DNA of 12,469 bases from Defluviitaleaceae bacterium (GTDB lineage Bacteria; Bacillota; Clostridia; Lachnospirales; WQUN01). Of this stretch, positions 6,073 through 12,371 are shown one piece after another. A program made the translations under genes and the position numbers. The stretch spans positions 1 through 12,469 of the forward strand of contig WRHA01000354.1 in assembly GCA_009783395.1 (NCBI GenBank), given 5' to 3'. The notes below the pieces were generated by a model. The model saw nothing but the letters and a program-made list of their open reading frames with translations, ran no database searches and was not told where the DNA came from. The first letter of the stretch is position 1, and each line of letters opens with the position of its first letter.

Positions 6073-9000
6073 TTAACCAAGAATGATGGTCATGTTTGCG
6101 CCGTGTCCTGTAAAGTCGATGGGTACACCGAACATGTTAGCAAGGAAACGAGCGGGTACATACATACGACCGTCAACGATTACGGGAACAATTTGACCGG
6201 CAAATTGCGGTTGAAGTGCTTCCGTAGCGATGTCAACATTGCGTCCGTTTACAGAAGCGGCTGCTTGGCCGGTTGTAAGGGCAACGGTGACTTGTTCGCC
6301 TGTAATCCAGTTGGGGCCTTCGAACGTAGCGGTATTTGTGTCGCCGTTCCAGTCGGTTGTGCCGCCTGCAAAGTTAGCAAATACGCGTGGGTTCATTTTT
6401 GTTACGCGAGCGTTGCCATAGATTGTAAATGCGATGGGGCGAATGTCTGCGCCGTCTACGTTAACAATCATGTGTTCGGTGAAGGAAGCGCGTTGTCCGT
6501 GTGCTCCGCCGGGTGCGTCAATTGCTCCGCCAACTCCGCCTTCGCCGTGTGCAACGATAACATGGTTGAAGGGCAAGGTTGTGAATACACCTACGTTACC
6601 TGCTGCAAGGTGAGCACCAAGATACCAGGGGTATGCTCCAACGGTTCCGGGGAGACGTGCTGCGCGAACTTCTTGGTCGTTTTGTGCGATATGCGTACCG
6701 GAAACTACGAGATAGTAGTTGGTATCCGGGAACACTTGACCGCTTACAACGATGTCTTCGATGCGGATAACGGGGCTGCTGTTTGCATATGGCTGACGAG
6801 ATACAGTGTAAGCAATACCGTCGAGCCAGAAGTTACCGCGTGGGTGGTGCAATCTGCGTGTTTGGTCTAAACGGAGTCCGCTTTCGTTAAACGGATAGCG
6901 GTCGTTGATGAAGGAAATTCTTGCAGATTCGATTTGAAGGTCGTTTGAGCGAGCCATGTTACCGGTCGCGATATAAAGCCAAATTTCAGAACCGATTTCG
7001 AAGCGGTCATTGTCATGAACTTCGATATACACGTCGGGAAGAGATACGCGGCCTACATTGTAGAGCGTGCCAACTTCAACTTCGGTGATAGCGATGTCAC
7101 GAACGCTGATCGGGTCACGAGCGTAAGCGATTGTTACGGTGTAGCTGCAGTCGTGGTTGCACTCGTGTCCGCCCAAAAGACCATAACGGCAAGTACCGAG
7201 AAGGTTTGCAACACCATTACCGCTGATTGTTACGTCAACTTCGGGACCGTATTTCCATTCGTAACCTGCTTCGATGGAAAGGAAGAAGCGAACTTCGAGG
7301 ATACCTTCTTGGCGAACATCGGTGATGTTTTGTCCGGGCAAGTAGAGGGTTACACCGTGGGGGTGTACACGTCCTACGCCGGATACGTTCGGGTAGCTTT
7401 GATCAACTGCGGACACAAAGCCCATGAAGGTCATCCAGTTTTGGTTGCGGTTTTCAAGGTTGTGGTTGTCAGGCTCATCGGGGCGAACAATACCTGCCGG
7501 GAATGCCGGGAAGTTATTGAATACGCCACGTTGCCAGGTGTGACCGGGTTGGTCGTTACCTGCGCGAGCTTGAACACCAAGTACGCGGATACCCGGATGC
7601 GGAATTACGCGTCCGTCTGCTTCTTCGTACAAGAACTCGAAGTTAATCGGGTTTCCGTGTCCATGACCGAAAGAGTTTGCAATTGTTTCTTCGATGATAA
7701 GTGTGGATGTCATAACACCGCGATAGTGAGGTGCTTGAACATTGTCACGGTTGTAGTTGTACCATCCGTCGGTGATACCGTCGTTGGGTCTGCCTTGGTT
7801 TGCGTAAGTTTCCATTAACACGTTACGGGTTCGTGTTGCATCGATAACATTTACGGGAACACCTGTTCTGCGGTCACCGAGCCAACCTGTGCGGATGTCA
7901 TTGGGACCTTCATGAACGGATACATCCAAACCTGTGTTACCACGACGTCCTACAAGGAGGGTTTGTCTCCAGCCTGTGCCTCTAACGCCGCCATGCCCTT
8001 GCGGGAAGTTTATATCGCCGCGAAGAGTGGTACCGTCTCCTTGAACATGCCAACCTACAGTTGTTCCAACCGATACTTCGCCTGTTTGGATATACATCCA
8101 ACCGGAAATTGCGGGCGGAACTACCGGAGGAGTAAGAAGTGCTCCGGGGATATAAGCTTCCAAAGTATGCGAGCTACCGGGACCCACGACATCAGGTATT
8201 CTTCTCAAAATTGTAGAAGTGGGTGCGCCACCATCGTGACGTGTCACAAAGCCCGTACCTGCGGGATCTGACCAAGAAAATGCCGCGCCGGTTCCGCCAA
8301 CAAATCCTCTAATACCAAACTGGAAGTAGTTCGCGTTATCACCAATTGCGGCACCTGATATATCTTCGCTAAGCATTCTCTTAGCGTTGTGAGCCGCTGA
8401 GCCAACATTAGTTACTGCATTTTGGGCTGCAGCAAAGAAGTCCCATTCATTTGCAGGATTTGCTCCGAATGCGGCTACAAGAGCTTCTCTTGTTTCAGCG
8501 CGCAATACTTCCCAGTTGCGCAGGCGATCCCAAGTAAGCGGTTGCCATGTTCCGGGATGACGAGGTGCATCAGGAGCCGGCTCAGGAAGACCGGGAGGAG
8601 TACCAACTACAACCGGTTGACCCAAGTGAGTATCACCGGTATCCCAACCTGTTGCCCATTGCCAACCTGTCACAGGGCTTGCTGCATTAGCTGCGGTAAC
8701 GGTTCCCCAACCGCGTTGTACGTCGATGTTAACATCGGCAACGTTTTGTGCGCGATCATCGGGAACAAGCCAGAGATTCCTGAGAAGCAACGCATCGGGA
8801 AGTACTTGACCTTGACGGTTTACTACCGGAATTTCAATCCATAAAACGTGACGGCTTGAAGCATCTCTTGCTATAGAAACGCCATCAACTTGGCTTCCGC
8901 CAGTCCACGTATGAGTAACAGTTACGTCACCGACTTGAATCAAACCGTTTGCAGGATCAACCCTAGATACGTCCGATCTTGCCGAACCGGCCCCGGGAAC

Positions 9001-9993
9001 AATAAGCACCGCACGCTCACTTTGAACAGCAAACGGACGAACTTCACCGGGACGACCTGCACCAAGCGGCAATCCGTGAACAGGAAGACCGGCATGTTGC
9101 GGGCTGTTAACTACTGTAACAGAAGGATGCGTAAATGCGCCTGCTCCGTTAAACGGCTCAAGAGCCCAAGAGTAGAATTGAGGAGCTTCAAGGCGAACGA
9201 GTGTAGGAATACCTACGTTAGCTGCAGCACCTGCGTTGCTTCCGATGTTGCGAATCGCGCCTGCACGGCTTTCGCGGAGTACAATGTCGGGAACATGAAG
9301 TGCAGAGCTGAAACCACGCGGAGCTCCGGGACCGGCAGAAATAGCAATACTGTACTCTTGTACACTTGTGATGCTTCCGCTGAAGAGAACATTGTGTACA
9401 GCGTCCAGGTCATAGGGAGAACCAAGCCAAATGTTCATGAATGCATTTACCCAGAAGGCTTCGTCGGGAACCCATGCGCCTAGGTAGAAGGTGAAATGTC
9501 CACCTGCGCCGGAGGGTACTGCCGTAGGCTCTGCGCCTTCATATGGGAGGTATTCGACAAAAACCTCAGCTTCACTGGTAAACCATCCGGAAGTGGAAGA
9601 GATTCCAACGCCGTTTACAGACCGCTGAACGGTAATTCTAACTGATGCACCCGACGTAACACTATTACCGCCGATAATCGGAACAGTGATTGTTCTTCCG
9701 GGGTCATGCCCGTAATTGCTCCATGCACCGGGACCGATACGTGCATCGGAGGTGCGCACGGTAAGGGGAATTCTCATGTCGTTACCGGGCAAGTTTGCAC
9801 CAATAAACTCAGCAATGTTAAGCTGAATAGCAAGATCGCGATGTTGATTCATTCCGGTAAGAGGGTTTGACACGGTACCCCTGGTCCTTTGAGCAGGAAC
9901 CGGTGTGAAACCGGCAGGTGCGCCAAACAAATGCATTGGCATCATGGAAACGACCATGATTACTGCCAAAAGTAATGCGATTTTCTTTTTCAT
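6073..9993 (-). CDS. Large secreted protein with C-terminal copper-amine-oxidase-N (stalk) domain
   Basis: A 1306-residue exported protein. The signal peptide is clear: MKKK, a hydrophobic core LLLAVIMVVSMM, and a likely cleavage site at FGA or APA (25-27). The last 35 residues (IVDGRMYVPARFLANMFGVPIDF..., 1272-1306) match one unit of the copper amine oxidase N-terminal-like domain found at the ends of many Bacillota surface proteins. The roughly 1240 residues between are rich in Gly, Val, Thr, Asn and Arg, beta-rich in character, and match no family I recognise; no SLH or LPXTG anchor is present. Only three lysines remain after the signal (against dozens of arginines). Its only cysteines, C935, C945 and C949, cluster with H943 and H947. 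AAAGGAG precedes the ATG by 5 bases. A surface-layer-like or adhesion role is a guess. Confidence 0.88.
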   Translation of the reverse strand: MKKKIALLLAVIMVVSMMPMHLFGAPAGFTPVPAQRTRGTVSNPLTGMNQHRDLAIQLNIAEFIGANLPGNDMRIPLTVRTSDARIGPGAWSNYGHDPGRTITVPIIGGNSVTSGASVRITVQRSVNGVGISSTSGWFTSEAEVFVEYLPYEGAEPTAVPSGAGGHFTFYLGAWVPDEAFWVNAFMNIWLGSPYDLDAVHNVLFSGSITSVQEYSIAISAGPGAPRGFSSALHVPDIVLRESRAGAIRNIGSNAGAAANVGIPTLVRLEAPQFYSWALEPFNGAGAFTHPSVTVVNSPQHAGLPVHGLPLGAGRPGEVRPFAVQSERAVLIVPGAGSARSDVSRVDPANGLIQVGDVTVTHTWTGGSQVDGVSIARDASSRHVLWIEIPVVNRQGQVLPDALLLRNLWLVPDDRAQNVADVNIDVQRGWGTVTAANAASPVTGWQWATGWDTGDTHLGQPVVVGTPPGLPEPAPDAPRHPGTWQPLTWDRLRNWEVLRAETREALVAAFGANPANEWDFFAAAQNAVTNVGSAAHNAKRMLSEDISGAAIGDNANYFQFGIRGFVGGTGAAFSWSDPAGTGFVTRHDGGAPTSTILRRIPDVVGPGSSHTLEAYIPGALLTPPVVPPAISGWMYIQTGEVSVGTTVGWHVQGDGTTLRGDINFPQGHGGVRGTGWRQTLLVGRRGNTGLDVSVHEGPNDIRTGWLGDRRTGVPVNVIDATRTRNVLMETYANQGRPNDGITDGWYNYNRDNVQAPHYRGVMTSTLIIEETIANSFGHGHGNPINFEFLYEEADGRVIPHPGIRVLGVQARAGNDQPGHTWQRGVFNNFPAFPAGIVRPDEPDNHNLENRNQNWMTFMGFVSAVDQSYPNVSGVGRVHPHGVTLYLPGQNITDVRQEGILEVRFFLSIEAGYEWKYGPEVDVTISGNGVANLLGTCRYGLLGGHECNHDCSYTVTIAYARDPISVRDIAITEVEVGTLYNVGRVSLPDVYIEVHDNDRFEIGSEIWLYIATGNMARSNDLQIESARISFINDRYPFNESGLRLDQTRRLHHPRGNFWLDGIAYTVSRQPYANSSPVIRIEDIVVSGQVFPDTNYYLVVSGTHIAQNDQEVRAARLPGTVGAYPWYLGAHLAAGNVGVFTTLPFNHVIVAHGEGGVGGAIDAPGGAHGQRASFTEHMIVNVDGADIRPIAFTIYGNARVTKMNPRVFANFAGGTTDWNGDTNTATFEGPNWITGEQVTVALTTGQAAASVNGRNVDIATEALQPQFAGQIVPVIVDGRMYVPARFLANMFGVPIDFTGHGANMTIILG

Positions 9994-10022
9994 AATTTCT
10001 CCTTTCGGTTTTTGAAAGATTT

Positions 10023-10042
10023 GCGCGATTGAGTTTTCGCGC
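10023..10042 (-). promoter_or_regulatory. Hairpin just before the ribosome binding site of the large gene
   Basis: GCGCGA (10042-10037) pairs with TCGCGC (10028-10023) around an 8-base loop, about 20 bases before the Shine-Dalgarno sequence. No T-run follows, so it is not a terminator; it might protect the mRNA or affect ribosome loading. Function is inferred. Confidence 0.4.
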
Positions 10043-10164
10043 TACGATTTTTCGTTTCTTTCGCGCCGCTTCCGTTGCGCGGCCGCTGCTGGGTGGCGCG
10101 TTTCGAGGTTGGTTGTCTTTTGTGTTAGCTTTTGAAATCTCTTTTGTTTGACTGCCTCTTGCAT
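10042..10164 (-). CDS. Possible 40-residue basic leader ORF
   Basis: ATG 10164 has GAGG 7 bases upstream and opens a 40-codon frame (MQEAVKQKRFQKLTQ..., ending KRRERNEKS), very rich in Lys, Arg and Gln. It ends 48 bases before the large secreted-protein gene, in its leader, and partly overlaps the preceding short frame in another phase. No family is recognised. It could be a regulatory leader peptide or a chance frame in an A-rich untranslated region. Confidence 0.3.
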   Translation of the reverse strand: MQEAVKQKRFQKLTQKTTNLETRHPAAAAQRKRRERNEKS

Positions 10165-10295
10165 TTTTCTACCTCGTTATAATAAGGAAGCGATGCGCCA
10201 TTTTGGGCTATGCCCGGTTTTAGTGCTTTGCTTTTCACGGTTTTACCCGTTCGGGCAAACGCCCATGGGGTGAAACGCCGGGGTTTCCCCCGCAA
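10125..10295 (-). CDS. Possible 56-residue basic leader ORF with strong Shine-Dalgarno site
   Basis: A near-perfect ribosome binding site, AAGGAGGT (10310-10303), stands 7 bases before TTG 10295, which opens a 56-codon frame (LRGKPRRFTPWAFARTGK... to RDFKS) with about 15 Lys or Arg. No family is recognised. The TTG lies at the edge of the 8-bp outer stem of the leader structure, so translation and RNA folding would compete. The same bases may serve RNA structure alone. Confidence 0.33.
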   Translation of the reverse strand: MRGKPRRFTPWAFARTGKTVKSKALKPGIAQNGASLPYYNEVEKCKRQSNKRDFKS

Positions 10296-10302
10296 AAACC
10301 GT
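10205..10302 (-). promoter_or_regulatory. Structured 5' leader element
   Basis: On the transcript of the large gene, ACGGTTTT (10302-10295) pairs perfectly with AAAACCGT (10244-10237). Inside are GGGG-GAAA-CCCC (10291-10280, a GNRA tetraloop) and GGGC-GTTT-GCCC (10264-10253). Outside lies GGGC-ATA-GCCC (10215-10205). It directly follows the strong AAGGAGGT. I do not recognise it as a known riboswitch class. Confidence 0.5.
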
Positions 10303-10369
10303 ACCTCCTTTCTGAATTTACCCTTCTGATTTGCCGGCGGCAAAACTTACCATGCCACCTGTTTATAGA

Positions 10370-10398
10370 AATATAGCACCTCGGAAAAACACGGTCAA
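10370..10398 (-). promoter_or_regulatory. Sigma-A promoter of the large secreted-protein gene
   Basis: On the minus strand: TTGACC (10398-10393), 17-base spacer, TATATT (10375-10370). Five of six bases match at each box and the spacing is optimal. Initiation near 10363 gives a leader of about 370 bases, long for Bacillota. Confidence 0.65.
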
Positions 10399-10755
10399 TG
10401 CCTATTGCAAACATGTAAGCAAATTGTAACCTTTGCGATATTATGCCAAGCAAAGACACAGCTCTTCCGAAAAGCCGCAAGGGAGTTTACCACGTGCCAA
10501 ATACACAATTCAACAATTTTCAAAAATTGTAATAAAGCTGTAATATTTCCCATCGCGCTTTTTTTATACCACGCGCTTATTATTTGAATGCAAGCGGTTT
10601 TTATGCTTTTTTGCACGTTTGTAACGGAATTGTAATATAAAACGGCGGTTTTTGACCGAATTTACGAAACCGAATTTATTTGAGGTCACAGCTATCTCAA
10701 TATTTAAAACAGCGTTTAAATGCGCCATGCTTGTATTGAGGAGGAGGAAATCCAA
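10399..10755. other. Gene-free divergent intergenic region
   Basis: About 355 bases, AT-rich, between the leftward promoter of the secreted protein and the rightward 34-codon gene. No convincing reading frame is seen. It contains four TTGTAA motifs (10424, 10527, 10619, 10630), an AT-rich hairpin CAATTTT/AAAATTG (about 10514-10529), and a 10-bp direct repeat ACCGAATTTA (10655-10664 and 10669-10678). Confidence 0.45.
10611..10638 (+). promoter_or_regulatory. Promoter candidate for the 34-codon gene
   Basis: TTGCAC (10611-10616), 16-base spacer, TAATAT (10633-10638). It points toward the gene at 10756, giving a leader of about 110 bases. The match is moderate. Confidence 0.32.
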
Positions 10756-10860
10756 ATGGCTATGACCGCATTGCAAAGACAGAGCGAAGATAAAATTATT
10801 CGGCAAGCATACCAACGTAGGAAAGATGAGATTTATTTTCATAAAAAAGAAGCAACTTGA
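10756..10860 (+). CDS. 34-residue charged protein of unknown function
   Basis: A strong purine-rich ribosome binding site (GAGGAGGAGGAA, 10738-10749) stands 6 bases before ATG 10756. The product starts MAMTALQRQSEDK and continues with a basic helical stretch containing RQAYQRRKDEIYFHKK. It ends in TGA 38 bases before the Rpn relic. The composition resembles the charged C-terminal helices of Rpn-type proteins, so it could be the tail of a lost paralogue that gained or kept a start site. Equally it could be a genuine small gene. No domain can be named. Confidence 0.5.
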   Translation: MAMTALQRQSEDKIIRQAYQRRKDEIYFHKKEAT

Positions 10861-10897
10861 GTTTCCATAGTATAATAGGAGTGAGGAGCGGATACAC

Positions 10898-11549
10898 ATG
10901 AGTTCTATAGACCCCAATGACCCCAATCTAGTTTTATCGCCCTTGGCTGACCCAGTAGCAGGTGCAATATTCGCCAATGCAGAAGTAGCTGGGCTTGCCA
11001 GTGGTTCAGCCGTTCAAAGTTATGTACACAAAACCGCCAAGCGAAGTGGCTATTCCAAAATTCGGAGGCTACAATATTCAGCTTCCAAGGCTTTTAGAAA
11101 AGAAAGAACCGGATTTTACAAGCGATTTATATTGTTGGTGCTATACGTTGTATACAGCACATCTGGAAAAGAAAACCGTGCAGGAGGTGGTTGCAGTGAC
11201 ACCGGGGTTGCAGGCATTTGCCGATAGAGACGCAGGGTTTCGGCAATTTATAGACCGCTACGAGACTGTTTCCGCAGACCCCGAAACTCGGCGGGAATAT
11301 GCTATGTGGTTTGATGAGGCACTGCGTGAAGAGGGTATGCTTGATTGGGCGCGGCAGGAAGTCCGTGATGAATATGAACCTAGACTGGCGGAAGCCGAGC
11401 GGAAACGTAAAGAAGATTTAGAAGAGGCGGAACGGAAAAGACAAGAAGATAAAAAGCAAATTGCTAGAAACTTGAAGACCAAAGGAATGTCTATTGCTGA
11501 TATAGTTGAAATGACAGGTCTCTCCACTGGTGAAGCCGAAAAAGCGTAA
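10898..11549 (+). pseudogene. Rpn/PD-(D/E)XK transposase-type nuclease, internally deleted and frameshifted
   Basis: The first frame begins MSSIDPNDPNLVLSPLADP and continues to VAGLASGSA (about 10898-10999), the N-terminus of this family. Homology then jumps into the next frame at VVQPFKVMYTKP (from about 11001) and continues through GGYNIQLPRL, LYCWCYTLYTAHLE, a charged coiled coil (EAERKRKEDLEEAERKR) and the tail IADIVEMTGLSTGEAEKA. The middle, roughly 100 residues containing the PD-(D/E)XK catalytic core, is absent. The start has GAGGAG 9 bases upstream and a TATAAT at 10871-10876 without a good -35. In the wrong frame the N-terminal part runs on to 11227. Judged non-functional. Family identity rests on my recognition of these motifs. 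Confidence 0.75.
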
Positions 11550-11559
11550 AATCAAAATA

Positions 11560-11573
11560 AGGAACTGTCCGGA
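11560..11573. repeat. 14-bp dispersed repeat, copy 2
   Basis: AGGAACTGTCCGGA, identical to 4425-4438. It begins 10 bases after the Rpn relic stop and 24 bases before the hairpin element at 11597-11628. Confidence 0.6.
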
Positions 11574-11596
11574 AATAACTTGACTGTTTGGGCGCA

Positions 11597-11628
11597 GGAT
11601 TTTTGTCGCAATGCGAGGAGCAAAAACC
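11597..11628. repeat. REP-like imperfect palindrome
   Basis: GG-(A)-TTTTTG (11597-11605) pairs with CAAAAACC (11621-11628), and an inner CGC/GCG stem closes on AAT. It lies between the Rpn relic and brnA, beside copy 2 of the 14-bp repeat. No T-run suits it as a terminator on either strand. It may be a short palindromic repeat element; only one copy is in the window. Confidence 0.35.
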
Positions 11629-11698
11629 GCCGCGACCCTTTCAAAAGTTACCAGTTCATCGGGGTCATGTTCAAGCAAATTGCATTCAAAAATAGTTT

Positions 11699-11959
11699 TC
11701 AAACTTTGTTAGCTTCACGATATTTTTTTAGAGCCGCTATTTCGTTTGGGTCAAGGTCAAGCCATTCCATATCCTCTAAGCCATCTATTTTTTCAATGGC
11801 GCGAGTATTCATATTGGCTACATCTTCCGGGCTGTAGTGAATCCGTATCGTATAGCCGTGTTTTTTTATTTTATCGGCATAAGGATTTTTACGTGCGCTA
11901 GAAAAATCGGTAATTGCCGGAATGTCACTATAATCTATTGTTTTATCAACTTCGTTCAT
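11699..11959 (-). CDS. brnA: BrnA-like antitoxin
   Basis: An 86-residue protein directly downstream of the BrnT-type toxin frame, the normal BrnT-BrnA order. The centre (SSARKNPYADKIKKHGYTIRIHYSPEDV, about 20-47) matches the start of the ribbon-helix-helix segment seen in BrnA-type antitoxins. The rest is acidic (IDGLEDMEWLDLDPNE). GGAGGTG stands 4 to 6 bases before the ATG, and the ATG overlaps the brnT stop (ATGA). The frame is intact although its toxin partner is not. BrnA normally binds toxin and its own promoter. The ribbon-helix-helix assignment is inferred from similarity and context. Confidence 0.75.
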   Translation of the reverse strand: MNEVDKTIDYSDIPAITDFSSARKNPYADKIKKHGYTIRIHYSPEDVANMNTRAIEKIDGLEDMEWLDLDPNEIAALKKYREANKV

Positions 11960-12255
11960 TCTACACCTCCATACATTTTTGTTTCGGTCGTGTTTGCTTT
12001 TCTTGCAGATATAATACGAATGACAGTTTCGTCTTCCCTATAGCAATGGCAAACCGTAAGTAAATTTAGATTTTTAGATAGACCAATTGCAATAAATCTG
12101 CTTTCTTCATGTGAATGCTTGAAATCATCAAGAAAGATAGTGTCTTGGTCTGAAAATATTGTTGCGGCTAACTTGAAGGGTATGCCATGCTTGGAAATAT
12201 TTGATAGGTTTTTGACCGTATCTCAATCAAAAAGCTGACCGTCAATTTCAATCAA
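11956..12255 (-). pseudogene. brnT: BrnT-family ribonuclease toxin interrupted by a TGA codon
   Basis: TTG 12255, 7 bases after GGAGGGG, opens a frame that reads MIEIDGQLFD, then TGA (12225-12223), then DTVKNLSNISKHGIPF and on without further stops to 11956. The 99-codon frame carries all BrnT landmarks: KHGIPF, D-x-KHSHEESRFIAIG, LLTV and VIRIISARKA. The TGA stands exactly where the family has the conserved Trp of FxWD, so one TGG-to-TGA change explains it. No downstream ATG or GTG could restart translation usefully. The rest of the frame is well preserved, implying a recent loss. Programmed readthrough cannot be excluded. BrnT is an RNase toxin with a RelE-like fold. Confidence 0.82.
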
Positions 12256-12342
12256 AGCATAACCCCTCCATCCAATTCCGAGTCTTATTTAATACATCTT
12301 TGCATTTACTATATATCCTTTTTATAGCTTCCTTTTGCACAA

Positions 12343-12371
12343 ATTTTAGCACACGAAAAAAAGGAAAGCAA
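12343..12371 (-). promoter_or_regulatory. Promoter of the brnTA operon
   Basis: On the minus strand: TTGCTT (12371-12366), 17-base spacer, TAAAAT (12348-12343) preceded by TGC, giving an extended -10. Start near 12336, about 80 bases before the brnT TTG. Confidence 0.55.

Noticed and set aside
6103..9483. Long plus-strand open frames opposite the secreted-protein gene (for example 6103-6870, 7015-7818, 8890-9483)
   Set aside because: They are antisense to a gene with a signal peptide, a ribosome binding site and a terminator. Their products are Cys/Val/Asn-rich without any domain, as expected from reading its biased codons backwards.
10190..10313. Leader element as a c-di-GMP-I (GEMM) riboswitch
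   Set aside because: It has a GNRA-capped hairpin and an AGCAAAGC string, but lacks the GGCAAACC and GACGCAAAGCC core arrangement and the expected spacing.
10395..10977. Open frames on both strands in the region 10395-10977
   Set aside because: No ribosome binding sites or domains. One of them (10564-10977, minus) is antisense to the well-initiated 34-codon gene and the Rpn start.
11956..12255. TGA used as a sense codon for Trp genome-wide
   Set aside because: The kinase, brnA, brnT and the 34-codon gene all end at TGA in sensible places, and intact genes encode Trp with TGG. A single nonsense change in brnT is simpler.
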